A model generated the notes under the pieces. That model was not told where the DNA came from, searched no databases, and worked only from the letters and a program-made list of their open reading frames with translations. A stretch of 64,000 bases of DNA from Halobellus sp. MBLA0158 (GTDB lineage Archaea; Halobacteriota; Halobacteria; Halobacteriales; Haloferacaceae): positions 62,001 to 126,000 of the forward strand of contig NZ_JBGNYA010000001.1 in the NCBI RefSeq assembly GCF_041477585.1, in the 5' to 3' direction. Shown one piece after another: positions 36,639 to 45,022 of this stretch; positions within the stretch are counted from its first letter, which is position 1, and every line of letters begins with the position of its first letter. The translations under genes and the position numbers were made by a program.

Positions 36639-37739
36639 TCAGCCGTCCGAGTAGTCGGGGAGCCGCGCGGACGTCGCGCTCCCCTCGACGAAGGGAAGCG
36701 CCGCCCGGTCGGCGTCGACCGCCCCGTCGCCGGCGGGGACCGAGACCCCTTCGGCGAGGTCGGCGTCGAAGTCGACGAGCGCGAGCGCGATCGGCGCATC
36801 GAGCAGCGGACTCGCCGTCGCGCGCGTCACCGCGCCGACGACGTCGCCGTCGGCGCGGACGTCGGCGCCGGAATCGGGAACAGCGTCGCCGTCGATCCGG
36901 AGGCCGACGAGGCGCTGGCTCGGCCGGCCGCGATTTTCGACCTTGGAAATGACCTCCTGGCCGACGAAACAGCCCTTCTCGAAGTCGACGGCGTTGCGGA
37001 GGCCGAGGACGTTCGGGATCCGGTCGCGGAGTTCGGTCGCGAACAGCGGCGTCCCGGCCTCGGCCGTGAGCGTCTCCCAGGTGCGGTAGCCGAAGGGGAC
37101 GGCGTTCATCCCGAAGGTGAGGAGCGTCTCGAAGACCCGTTCTGCGGCGTCGGCCGAACAGACGACCTCGTAGCCCTCCTCGCCGGCGAGGCCGTCGCCC
37201 GCGACCACGGTCACGCCCTCGCCGCCCATCGACCCGCGGACGAACGACAGCGGCGGCTCCGGCGCGCCCGCCTTGTTGAGGACGCTCGCGACCTTCTCGG
37301 TCGACTTCGGTCCGTGAACGCCGAAGACGGCGAAGTCGGTCGAGGCCTCCCGCACGTCGACGTCCTGGATGAAGACCTTCTCGCTCCAGTCGTCGACGAG
37401 CGGCCCGGCCCGCGTCGGCGGCGTGAAACAGAGGAGGCGCTCGCCGGCGTTGTAGACGTAGAGGTCCGTCTCGATCCGCCCTTGGGGATCGAGGAGGAGC
37501 GCGTAGACTCCCTCGCCGTCGTCGCGGGGGACCCGATTCGAGACGGTGTCGTCGACGAACTCGATCCGGTCGTCGCCCTCGACGACGACGACGCCGTAGC
37601 CCATCTCGATCACGCCCGCGCCGTTGCGGACGGCCCGGTGCGTCCGCTCGGGGCGGCCGTAGTGGCGGACGAGCTTGCGGCCGTCGCGCTCTTCGAACGT
37701 GGCGCCGTGGTCTTCGTGTTGCTCCGTGACGACGGTCAT
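36639..37739 (-). CDS. YgfZ/CAF17-type folate-binding protein (GcvT paralogue)
   Basis: A 366-residue protein of the aminomethyltransferase fold. The hallmark KGCFVGQEVISKVENRGRPS near residue 260 is the K-G-C-x-x-G-Q-E signature of the YgfZ/CAF17 branch, which helps assemble or repair certain iron-sulfur enzymes with tetrahydrofolate. The glycine-cleavage T proteins lack it. The N-terminal VIEMGYGVVVVEGDDRIEFV and the C-terminal barrel domain fit. A NifU-type scaffold is encoded about 4 kb away. It is a single gene, with a start at ATG 37739 (MTVVTEQHEDHG). Confidence 0.85.
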   Translation of the reverse strand: MTVVTEQHEDHGATFEERDGRKLVRHYGRPERTHRAVRNGAGVIEMGYGVVVVEGDDRIEFVDDTVSNRVPRDDGEGVYALLLDPQGRIETDLYVYNAGERLLCFTPPTRAGPLVDDWSEKVFIQDVDVREASTDFAVFGVHGPKSTEKVASVLNKAGAPEPPLSFVRGSMGGEGVTVVAGDGLAGEEGYEVVCSADAAERVFETLLTFGMNAVPFGYRTWETLTAEAGTPLFATELRDRIPNVLGLRNAVDFEKGCFVGQEVISKVENRGRPSQRLVGLRIDGDAVPDSGADVRADGDVVGAVTRATASPLLDAPIALALVDFDADLAEGVSVPAGDGAVDADRAALPFVEGSATSARLPDYSDG

Positions 37740-37852
37740 CGTGCGTCCGTGGGGGCTCCGATGGGAAAACCGCAGCGTCCCGGATCGCTCGGTCGGCCTG
37801 ATCGCCCGGATCGCCGAGGCCCTCGGAGGCGGCGATCGGACCGATCTGGGCG

Positions 37853-38155
37853 CTAGAGGCCGAACTTCTCGCGCAACGCCTCGACGAACCCCCGCTCGTC
37901 GTGGCGCTCCTCCTCGGGATCGGGGACCACTTTCTCGTCGACGAGGATGACGACCCGGTCGTCGTCACCGTTCTGGACCGAGATCAGCCCGTCGCGCTTC
38001 AGGGCGGCGAGCGCCTCCTCGATGCCGTCGATGTCGGCGTCGACGGCGGCCCGCACCTCGAAGACGGTCATCCCCTCTTCGGCACGGTCGACGAGCGCGT
38101 CGAGCACCGCTACTTCGACCTCGGGGCGATCTCGGAACTCGCGCCGCGCTCTCAT
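37853..38155 (-). CDS. DUF6432-like winged-helix protein
   Basis: A 100-residue protein from ATG 38155 (MRARREFRDRPEVEVAVLD). A winged-helix layout is evident: helices VAVLDALVDRAEEG and TVFEVRAAVDADIDGIEEAL, a recognition helix and wing LKRDGLISVQNGDDDRVVIL, then a charged tail ending EALREKFGL. It probably binds DNA as a small regulator, and the target is unknown. Haloarchaeal genomes carry it as DUF6432. The gene is divergent from the DUF7093-type gene. Confidence 0.75.
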   Translation of the reverse strand: MRARREFRDRPEVEVAVLDALVDRAEEGMTVFEVRAAVDADIDGIEEALAALKRDGLISVQNGDDDRVVILVDEKVVPDPEEERHDERGFVEALREKFGL

Positions 38156-38299
38156 AGGCGGACGTTCGCCCCCATCGGGTATACGCTTACCGCCGCCAGC
38201 GCCGCGGGCGGCCTCGGCGGCACGCGCCAGCGGGCTCCGTCTGCCGCCCGTCAGACGCAGGAGGTACACTTTTGGCGCTGACTGCCGGAACAGCGGGTA

Positions 38300-39520
38300 A
38301 TGGGACTCAAGTGCCGTCTTCTCGGGCATACGTACGGGGAGCCCGAGGTCGAACGCAACCGGGAGGAACAGGGCGACGAGGTCGTCGTCACGATCCGCGA
38401 GATCCAGGCGTGCGAGCGGTGCGGCGACGAACAGGTCGTCAGTCAGAACAAGGAGGTGACGGCGATCCGCTCGCCCGAGGAGGTCGGGCTCGACGGGGAC
38501 GCCGGGAGCGAAAGCGGCGCCGCCGCCGCGGCGGCCGACGCGGCCCCACAGGACGCCACCGACGGCGAGGCGGCAGAGCAGCCGACCGTGACGCCCGCGG
38601 AGTCGACCGCCGACCCGGCCGCCGACGAGGGAACGACCGCGGACGCGACGCCGGAGGGCTCCGAAGCGGAATCGACGGCCGCCGACACGGCGTCGGCCTC
38701 GGCGCCGGCCGCGGACGACGGCGGCGTGATCGACGAGGCCGAAGCCGAGACCGGCGGCGCGAGCGACGGCTGGGAGACCGGCAGCGACGATTGGGAGGAC
38801 GTCGAGCCGGACGGGGACGCCGACGACGCGGTCATCCTCGACGACGCCGAGACCGAGCGCGACGAGACGCAGTGGCCGGAGGAGACCGACACGGACCCCC
38901 AGCGGGCCGCCCGCGAATCGGCGGCGCGCGAGGAAGGGGCCGCCGGCGCCGAGCCCGACGCCGACAACGAGGTGACGAACGACGCCGAGATCATCGACGC
39001 CGACGACGGGCAGTCGGGCGCCGGCGCGAGTGCGGACGCGAGCGCGGACGCGGACACCGGTCGCGAGCGCGGCGAGTGGGCCGGCCGCGACGCCGGGTCG
39101 GCCTCGAACGGCTGGCCCGACCACGAGGGCGAAGACGAGGGCTACGCGGCGACGCCCGGCGGCGACGCGGACGTCGAGTTCGACAGCGGCGGCGGCCTGA
39201 CGCCCGAGGTGAACGGCCACGCCGACGCCGACGACGACGCCGACGCCGAGACGATCGAGGGGATCGCGGCCGGCGCCGACGACGCGCGGGCGGCCGCCGA
39301 GCGGAACGCGGGGGTCCGACCGGAGGCCGCCAGCGAGGGCGAAGAGGGCTTCGCACGCGCCGGGGAGTCCACGACCCTGGAGTCGGACGTGCCGGACGAC
39401 CGGGTGGAGTTCTACTGTCCGAACTGCGGGCACAGCCGCGTCGCCGGGGCGTCGTCGATGCGCGCCGGCGACATCTGCCCCGAGTGCAAGCAGGGCTACA
39501 TCGCCGAGCGCGAGCGGTAG
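38300..39520 (+). CDS. Zinc-ribbon protein with long acidic linker (DUF7093-like)
   Basis: A 406-residue protein. The N-terminal 60 residues (MGLKCRLLGHTYGEPEVER, then QACERCGDEQVVSQNKEV) contain a first zinc motif. About 300 residues of highly acidic Ala/Asp/Glu/Gly-rich, probably disordered sequence follow. A C-terminal zinc ribbon ends it (VEFYCPNCGHSRVAG and DICPECKQGYIAERER). The two-ended zinc arrangement suggests a scaffold or nucleic-acid-associated protein, but no function is known. It is transcribed divergently from the DUF6432-like regulator. Confidence 0.8.
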   Translation: MGLKCRLLGHTYGEPEVERNREEQGDEVVVTIREIQACERCGDEQVVSQNKEVTAIRSPEEVGLDGDAGSESGAAAAAADAAPQDATDGEAAEQPTVTPAESTADPAADEGTTADATPEGSEAESTAADTASASAPAADDGGVIDEAEAETGGASDGWETGSDDWEDVEPDGDADDAVILDDAETERDETQWPEETDTDPQRAARESAAREEGAAGAEPDADNEVTNDAEIIDADDGQSGAGASADASADADTGRERGEWAGRDAGSASNGWPDHEGEDEGYAATPGGDADVEFDSGGGLTPEVNGHADADDDADAETIEGIAAGADDARAAAERNAGVRPEAASEGEEGFARAGESTTLESDVPDDRVEFYCPNCGHSRVAGASSMRAGDICPECKQGYIAERER

Positions 39521-39580
39521 CCGACCGACCCCTCGATCGGTGACGAAACAGGTAAACCGCCACCTACCGAACCACGGCCT

Positions 39581-39961
39581 ATGAAGGAGTACAAGATGCG
39601 TCGCGGGGAGACCCTCGAAGAGCGCATCCCGGATATGGAGGCGACGGTCGAGGAGTACTTCGGGCCGATCACGGGCACCACCGAGTACAAGGGCAGCGAC
39701 CTCTACGTCGTCGACGAGCCGGACAACCCCGTGTTCGAGCGCGTCGTGGCGGGCGCCGTTTCCTACGGCAGTAAGAAGGACCGACTCGGCGTGGAGTTCG
39801 AAGAGCGCGATCCCACCGAACTTGGCCCCGACGACCTCGAAGCCGCGGGCGACGCCGTCGACGCCAAGAACGACTTCCTCCTGGAGGCGACCGGCCGCGA
39901 CGCGAAGTCCCGCCGCGACTCGATGAAGCGCGCCGTCGAGGACGACGCCCCGGATTACTGA
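39581..39961 (+). CDS. DUF5611 family protein
   Basis: A 126-residue acidic protein MKEYKMRRGETLEERIPDME. The compact core EATVEEYFGPITGTTEYKGS with DLYVVDEPDNPVFERVVAGA and YGSKKDRLGVEFEERDPTEL identifies the archaeal DUF5611 family. The fold probably contains a small alpha/beta domain followed by a C-terminal helix (AKSRRDSMKRAVED). Function is unknown. A TAAACC box lies about 25-30 bp before the ATG, so it likely has its own promoter. Confidence 0.82.
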   Translation: MKEYKMRRGETLEERIPDMEATVEEYFGPITGTTEYKGSDLYVVDEPDNPVFERVVAGAVSYGSKKDRLGVEFEERDPTELGPDDLEAAGDAVDAKNDFLLEATGRDAKSRRDSMKRAVEDDAPDY

Positions 39962-40092
39962 GCGTCGAGCGCGCCAATCGAAATTCCGCGCGCTCGCGAC
40001 CCCGCGAGCGTTCGCCGTCGCCGCGATCGGGGACGCGAGACGGACGCCCGGTCCCACTTTTAATTCGGTGCGCCGAGTAGGTCCACGGAGAG

Positions 40093-40551
40093 ATGGCGAT
40101 CGAAACGATCCTACTAGCCGTCGGCCCGGACGAGAGAGAACGCATCGACCGACTCGTCGAGGCGGCGATCGACGTCGCCGGACCGACGGGAGCGAGAGTG
40201 ATTCTCGGACACGTGTTCACAGACGAGGAGTTCGAGCGGGCGGTCGGGAACCTCGACCGGGACGTCGAGGTCGGCGAGATCAGCGCCGACGACGTCGCCG
40301 GGCGGTTCGTGAATGTCCGCGACGCCGCGGACCAGCTGGAGGCGGCCGGAGTCGACTACGAGATCCGCGGCGCGATCGGCGAGCACGGGCGGGCGATCGT
40401 CGAGCTCGCCGACGACGTCGCCGCCGACCGGATCCTCGTCGGCGGCCGCCAGCGTTCGCCCGCCGGCAAGGCCGTCTTCGGGAGCACCGCCCAGGAAGTG
40501 CTGCTCAACGCCCCCTGTCCGGTGACCCTCGTCAGGTCGGATACGCGGTGA
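40093..40551 (+). CDS. Universal stress protein (UspA family)
   Basis: A 152-residue protein with the alpha/beta Usp fold. The start IETILLAVGPDERERIDRLV and the C-terminal nucleotide-binding motif GGRQRSPAGKAVFGSTAQEV (G-2x-G-9x-GS) indicate an ATP-binding Usp. NAPCPVTLVRSDTR ends the protein as usual. A TTTTAATTC box lies about 30 bp before the ATG. Haloarchaea have many Usp paralogues with individually unclear roles. Confidence 0.9.
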   Translation: MAIETILLAVGPDERERIDRLVEAAIDVAGPTGARVILGHVFTDEEFERAVGNLDRDVEVGEISADDVAGRFVNVRDAADQLEAAGVDYEIRGAIGEHGRAIVELADDVAADRILVGGRQRSPAGKAVFGSTAQEVLLNAPCPVTLVRSDTR

Positions 40552-40634
40552 CGCGCGCCGGAGACGGGGCGGGAACGCGGGGCGGCGGTCGGGCCGCCAC
40601 GCCCGGTACAGCGGCTCCGAACCCGCTTAGTTAA

Positions 40635-40660
40635 GTGTCGCGGTCACACGTATTCGACAC
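40635..40660. promoter_or_regulatory. Inverted repeat directly before the glucokinase gene
   Basis: GTGTCG (40635-40640) and CGACAC (40655-40660) are exact complements separated by 14 bp. The repeat ends 1 bp before ATG 40662. A TATA-like CTTAGTTAAG lies at about 40625-40634. If the transcript is leaderless, the repeat covers the transcription start region, a good place for a repressor. Confidence 0.4.
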
Positions 40661-40661
40661 G

Positions 40662-41630
40662 ATGGCCTACTACGTGGGCGTCGACCTCGGGGCGACGAAC
40701 GTCCGGGCGGTCGTCGCCGACGGCGACGGGACGGTTATCGGATCCGCAGACGACGGCACGCCGCAGGGGCCGACCGGGATCGCGATCACCGAGGCGGTCC
40801 TCGGCGTCGTCCGCGAGGCGTGCGGTCACGCGGGCATCGATCCCGAGCAGGCGAACGCCGTGGGGATCGGCTCGATCGGCCCGCTCGACCTCGCGGAGGG
40901 GACCGTCGAGGACCCCGCGAACCTCCCCGACACGATCGATCGCATCCCCCTCACCGGGCCGCTTTCGGTCCTCTGTGAGACGGATCGGCTCTTCCTCCAC
41001 AACGACACGGCCGCGGGCGTCATCGGCGAGCGGTTCTACTCCGAGCGCAACCCCGACGACATGGTCTACCTCACGATCTCCTCGGGGATCGGCGCGGGCG
41101 TCTGCGTCGACGGCCACGTCCTCGCGGGCTGGGACGGCAACGCCGGCGAGGTCGGCCACCTGACGCTCGACCCCGAGGGCCAGATCACCTGCGGCTGCGG
41201 CCACGACGGCCACTGGGAGGGCTACTGCTCGGGCAACAACATCCCGAACTACGCCGAGTACCTCGCCGAGAAGGAGGACGCCGAGACGGCGCTTCCGGTC
41301 GGCGATCCCGACTTCTCGGCGGTCGACGTCTTCGAGCACGCCGACGACGACGCCTTCGCCGCGCACGTGGTCGAGCGCCTCGGCCACTGGAACGCGATGG
41401 GCGTCGCCAACATCGTCCACTCCTTCGCGCCGATCATCATCTACGTCGGCGGCGCGGTCGCGCTCAACAACCCCGAACGGGTGTTGGAGCCGATCCGCGA
41501 GCGGATGGACGAGATGGTGATGACGAACGTCCCCGAGATCCAGCTGACAAACCTGGGCGACGAGGTCGTCGTCAAGGGGGCGCTCGCGAGCGCGATGACG
41601 GAAGGAACGGGCGACCGCACGCGGATGTGA
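40662..41630 (+). CDS. ROK family glucokinase
   Basis: ATP-dependent sugar kinase, most likely for glucose. The 322-residue protein has the phosphate-binding [19 protein letters not shown] and catalytic-Asp region [16 protein letters not shown]. The ROK signature [15 protein letters not shown] is followed by the zinc site [15 protein letters not shown], with a partial cysteine set plus His. The ATG at 40662 ([10 protein letters not shown]) is preferred over an upstream GTG because ROK proteins begin close to this motif. The enzyme would feed glucose-6-phosphate to Pgi, encoded at the beginning of the window. Confidence 0.9.
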   Translation: MAYYVGVDLGATNVRAVVADGDGTVIGSADDGTPQGPTGIAITEAVLGVVREACGHAGIDPEQANAVGIGSIGPLDLAEGTVEDPANLPDTIDRIPLTGPLSVLCETDRLFLHNDTAAGVIGERFYSERNPDDMVYLTISSGIGAGVCVDGHVLAGWDGNAGEVGHLTLDPEGQITCGCGHDGHWEGYCSGNNIPNYAEYLAEKEDAETALPVGDPDFSAVDVFEHADDDAFAAHVVERLGHWNAMGVANIVHSFAPIIIYVGGAVALNNPERVLEPIRERMDEMVMTNVPEIQLTNLGDEVVVKGALASAMTEGTGDRTRM

Positions 41631-41760
41631 GTGGAGGGGGTCGCCGGCCGCGGGACGGCCGCGGCCTCCGGAATGGAAGATCGTGACACACTTTTCTCGG
41701 CTCGCGGCGGCCGCGAGCACAACCGCAAAGTTCCAAACCCTCGAACGCGAAGGGCGTGCA

Positions 41761-42093
41761 ATGAGCGAATCCGAAGGGCCGCTCCGCGAGCGCATCGAGA
41801 CGTGGATGGTCGGACAGATGCCGATCATCCGGATGCACGGGGGCGAAAGCGTCGTCCGGAAGGCCGACCCCGAGACCGGCGAGGTCGTCGTCGAACTCGG
41901 CGGCGCCTGTGCGGGCTGTGGGATCTCCAACATCACCGCCGACAACATCAAGGCCGACCTCATCACGGACTTCGAGGAGGTCGAAGACGTCCGGGTGAAG
42001 GTGCCGAGCGCCGGCGACCACACGAACAGCACCGTCGAGGGCGGTCGCGGCGGCGAACTCCAGTACGGCTCCGAAGACCCCGGCCACTTCTGA
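41761..42093 (+). CDS. NifU C-terminal domain protein (Fe-S scaffold)
   Basis: A 110-residue NifU-like protein. The core [19 protein letters not shown] and [20 protein letters not shown] shows the CxxC cysteine pair that binds a labile iron-sulfur cluster. The following [16 protein letters not shown] completes the domain. A glycine-rich tail ends SEDPGHF. It acts as scaffold or carrier in Fe-S cluster assembly. The start is ATG 41761, and an upstream in-frame codon at 41683 is less plausible. Confidence 0.9.
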   Translation: MSESEGPLRERIETWMVGQMPIIRMHGGESVVRKADPETGEVVVELGGACAGCGISNITADNIKADLITDFEEVEDVRVKVPSAGDHTNSTVEGGRGGELQYGSEDPGHF

Positions 42094-42142
42094 TACCGAC
42101 GCCCGCGGACAACGTTTAGTCCGCCGAGACCGAGTGAGGACC

Positions 42143-43138
42143 GTGGCCGACGCCGATCCCGATTCCGACCCCGGCGCGAGACGGGAGTTCGCCTTCGAGC
42201 TCGGGCTCTGTGCGCACCTCGAAGCGGCGACCGACTGGCTCGTCGGCCGACAGCTCGGCGCGGCGGTCGAGCGCCCCGGCCGGCGCATCGTCGACGTCGT
42301 CGGCGTCGCGCCCGGGCCGGCGTTCGACGACCGCGCACGGATCACCGCCGAGACGGTCCCCGTGCGCGCCGTCGAGAGCGACGTCGGCGTCGGCGAGGCC
42401 GTCCCCAGGCGGCGAGCAGTCCGCGAGACCACGGGGCTGACCGACGCGCTCGTCGACCGGGCGATCGAAGTGGGCTTTTTCGCGACCGAGCGCCGCAACG
42501 GGCGGGAGTACCTCCGGCAGACGACGCGCTACCCCGACGAGTGGTTCGACCGCCTCGTCGGCATCGAGAACAAGCCCGACCTGGGCTCGCCGGGCGCGCT
42601 GGAGCGCCAACTCCGCACGGACGTCTCGCTGGGGCTCTTCGAGGCGGTGATCCTGGCGACGGAGAGCCACGTCACCCGCGCGCACCTGAACCGGATCCCC
42701 GACGCCGTCGGCGTCTGGCGGTTCGATCCCGACGTGGGCGAGCGGACCGTGGTCCGCGAGCCGACGGCGCTCGCGACCGACGAGGGTGGCGTCGAACTCG
42801 TCGAGCGACGCCCGCTGGAGACCGAGATCGCGATCGTCGCGGCCGACGCGAAGGCGCGGGCGCGGCGGCGGATCGCCGAGCGCGCCTACGGGAAGGGCTG
42901 GCGCACCTACGACCTCCCGGCGTGCGAACACGCGGCCGCGACAGACGACGGCCGCCCGTACTGCGCGCGGTTCGAGCGCGTCGTCGACCCGAGCCGGACG
43001 TGCCGCGACTGCGACGCCCGAGAGCCGGGGCGCGCGCCGGCGGTCGACGTCGACGCGCTCCGAGCGTCGCGAACGGCCTGGGAGCCCGACCCGTCGGGCG
43101 TTCGGCGCCGGCAGTCCGGGCTGGACCGTTTTCAGTGA
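42143..43138 (+). CDS. DUF5787 family protein
   Basis: A 331-residue protein from GTG 42143 (VADADPDSDPGARREF), which lies about 26 bp after a TTTAG box (42115-42119). GTG 42134 is an alternative. The conserved regions are FAFELGLCAHLEAATDWLVG, IENKPDLGSPGALERQLRTD (nuclease-like E-x-K with acidic residues) and the Cys cluster CEHAAATDDGRPYC with RTCRDCDARE near the C-terminus. I recognise it as haloarchaeal DUF5787. The IENKPDL strand resembles PD-(D/E)xK nuclease folds, but a nuclease role is inference. Confidence 0.78.
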   Translation: MADADPDSDPGARREFAFELGLCAHLEAATDWLVGRQLGAAVERPGRRIVDVVGVAPGPAFDDRARITAETVPVRAVESDVGVGEAVPRRRAVRETTGLTDALVDRAIEVGFFATERRNGREYLRQTTRYPDEWFDRLVGIENKPDLGSPGALERQLRTDVSLGLFEAVILATESHVTRAHLNRIPDAVGVWRFDPDVGERTVVREPTALATDEGGVELVERRPLETEIAIVAADAKARARRRIAERAYGKGWRTYDLPACEHAAATDDGRPYCARFERVVDPSRTCRDCDAREPGRAPAVDVDALRASRTAWEPDPSGVRRRQSGLDRFQ

Positions 43139-43207
43139 CTGAGAATTTTTAGGAATAGCGCCTCGAAGTTGAGATCGCGGTTCTTAGTTGCTGAAAATCG
43201 GGCCGTG

Positions 43208-43213
43208 TTTATA
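43208..43213 (+). promoter_or_regulatory. TATA box of the DoxX gene
   Basis: TTTATA at 43208-43213 in an AT-rich gap between the DUF5787 gene and the DoxX gene. The ATG is 42 bp downstream, leaving an untranslated leader of about 17-20 nt that contains a ribosome binding site. Confidence 0.6.
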
Positions 43214-43241
43214 CCGTATTCCTCCCGCCATATGCAAATGT

Positions 43242-43248
43242 GAGGTGA
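43242..43248 (+). promoter_or_regulatory. Shine-Dalgarno site of the DoxX gene
   Basis: GAGGTGA is fully complementary to the 3' end of archaeal 16S rRNA and lies 6 bp before ATG 43255. Most genes in the window look leaderless, so this is a comparatively rare SD-led gene. Confidence 0.65.
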
Positions 43249-43254
43249 AGGACG

Positions 43255-43785
43255 ATGGCAACTTCAACCCGAACGACGCTCGGCAATCCGCTGGACTTCG
43301 ACCTGCAGGGGACGATGGCGGGCTACTGGGTCGCGGTCCTGCGCGTGATCACCGGCTACTGGTTCCTCCACGCGGGGATCACCAAGTTCGCCTTCATCGC
43401 GGGCGAGCCGTTCAGCGCGCAGGGGTGGCTGGCCAACGCGCCCGCCGCGAGCCCGATCCAGGGCTTCCTCATGTGGGCGGGCCAGACCCCCTGGATGCTG
43501 GAGTTCACGAACTTCATGATCCCGATCGGTGAGACGCTCATCGGGCTCGGCCTCGTCGTCGGCGCGCTCGTCAGGCTGGCGAGCTTCTTCGGGGCCTTCC
43601 TGATGGTGTTCTTCTACCTCGGGAACGCCGCGTGGAGCCACGGCCTGGTCAACGGCGACCTGATGGGCCTGCTGCTCTTCGTGACGATGGGCGTCCTCGG
43701 TGCCGGTCGCGTCCTCGGCCTGGACGCGATCATCGAGGACATGGACTTCGCGGACACCCGGATCGCGAAGTACCTCCTCGGGTGA
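43255..43785 (+). CDS. DoxX family membrane protein
   Basis: A 176-residue integral membrane protein with four helices. The N-terminal YWVAVLRVITGYWFLHAGIT (R-x-x-x-G..F...G) and the central FTNFMIPIGETLIGLGLVVG with GALVRLASFFGAFLMVFFYL match the DoxX family, relatives of terminal thiosulfate:quinone oxidoreductase subunits. No partner subunit (DoxA/D or FixH-like) is near, so electron-transfer function is not supported here. It has a TATA box and an SD site of its own. Confidence 0.88.
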   Translation: MATSTRTTLGNPLDFDLQGTMAGYWVAVLRVITGYWFLHAGITKFAFIAGEPFSAQGWLANAPAASPIQGFLMWAGQTPWMLEFTNFMIPIGETLIGLGLVVGALVRLASFFGAFLMVFFYLGNAAWSHGLVNGDLMGLLLFVTMGVLGAGRVLGLDAIIEDMDFADTRIAKYLLG

Positions 43786-43860
43786 CCCGAGGGCCCGATT
43801 CCGGCGCCACCAGTTTCCGTCCGTCTCCGGTGCGGAGCCGCGTTCTGCGTTCGTCGCTCG

Positions 43861-44955
43861 TCACGCGCTGTCGACGCCCCTGAACTCGAAGCGGGCGCCG
43901 CCGCCGTCGCTTTCGGCGACCGTGACCGTCCAGCCGTGCGCCCCGGCGATCTGTTCGACGATCGCGAGACCGAGGCCGCTCCCGGAGTCCCGCGAGGTGT
44001 AGCCGGCTTCGAGGACCCGGTCGCGGTCGCCCTCGGGGATCCCGGGGCCGTCGTCGGCGACGAAGAACCCCGAGCCGTCTTCGAGCGCGCCCACGCGGAC
44101 GGTCACGTCGTCGCCGGCGTGTTCGATCGAGTTCCGAAAGAGGTTCTCGAAGACGTGACGGAGCCGGTCCGGATCGGCCCGAACCGCCGCGTCGGTCTCG
44201 ACCGCCAACTCCGCGTCGGCGGTGTCGACGGCGGCCCACGACTCGGTGGCGACGGAGGCGAGTTCGACCCGGCTCGTCTCGCCGACCGCCCGCCCCTCGC
44301 GGGCGAGCGTGAGGGTGTCGTCGATGATCGTCTCCATCCGGTCGAGCGACGACTGGATGGTCTCGATGTGGTCCTCACAGCCGTCGCAGTCGGGCAGTCG
44401 CTTCTGTTCGAGCAGGGTCACGTGGCCGCTCGCGACGTTCAGCGGGTTCCGGAGGTCGTGGGAGACGACGCCGGCGAACTCCTCGAGGCGGTCGCGCTCG
44501 CGCTGGAGTTCCTCCTGCTTGAGCCGGATTCGCTCGGCCGCGAGCTCGCGCTCGATGGCCCGGGCCTCGAACACGCCGACCAGGAAGCCGACGCCGGCGC
44601 CGATGGCGAGCGCCCACCGCGCCCAACTGAGCGCGACGATCACGAGGTCGGGCGGGAGGGCGACCATCAGCCCGACGTTGATGAGAAGGAAGATCGCGCC
44701 GCCGCCGAGCGTCCAGCGGACGATCCGCCCGTACCGGCGCTCGGACACCGTGCTCGCGGCGAGCCGGTAGCTCCCGTAGACGAGGCCGACAGCGAAAGGG
44801 AGGGACGTGACCACGCCGACGATGAAGCCGTCCGGGAGCGGGCCGCCGCGCGAGAGCAGGGCGACGACCTCGATCGCGGCCAGGAGGACGAACGCGGCGC
44901 CCAGACCCGCGACCGTGCGCAACGCACCCAGATCACGATCGGGAACCCCCGGCAT
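43861..44955 (-). CDS. Membrane-bound sensor histidine kinase
   Basis: A 364-residue kinase with four N-terminal membrane helices (about residues 13-130, e.g. AGLGAAFVLLAAIEVVALLS) and no large external domain. A coiled-coil linker (AIERELAAERIRLKQEELQR) follows. The H-box is FAGVVSHDLRNPLNVASGH, the N-box is NLFRNSIEHAG, and the G-boxes are DDGPGIPEGD and GSGLGLAIVEQIAG. The motifs are intact. The architecture resembles haloarchaeal membrane-sensing kinases, and the signal is unknown. No response regulator gene is adjacent. Confidence 0.9.
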   Translation of the reverse strand: MPGVPDRDLGALRTVAGLGAAFVLLAAIEVVALLSRGGPLPDGFIVGVVTSLPFAVGLVYGSYRLAASTVSERRYGRIVRWTLGGGAIFLLINVGLMVALPPDLVIVALSWARWALAIGAGVGFLVGVFEARAIERELAAERIRLKQEELQRERDRLEEFAGVVSHDLRNPLNVASGHVTLLEQKRLPDCDGCEDHIETIQSSLDRMETIIDDTLTLAREGRAVGETSRVELASVATESWAAVDTADAELAVETDAAVRADPDRLRHVFENLFRNSIEHAGDDVTVRVGALEDGSGFFVADDGPGIPEGDRDRVLEAGYTSRDSGSGLGLAIVEQIAGAHGWTVTVAESDGGGARFEFRGVDSA

Positions 44956-45022
44956 CGATACCCAGGGCTTGCGCGGCTACCGGAAAGGTCTTTCCACTAC
45001 CCGAAGGCGATCCCGAACCCGC

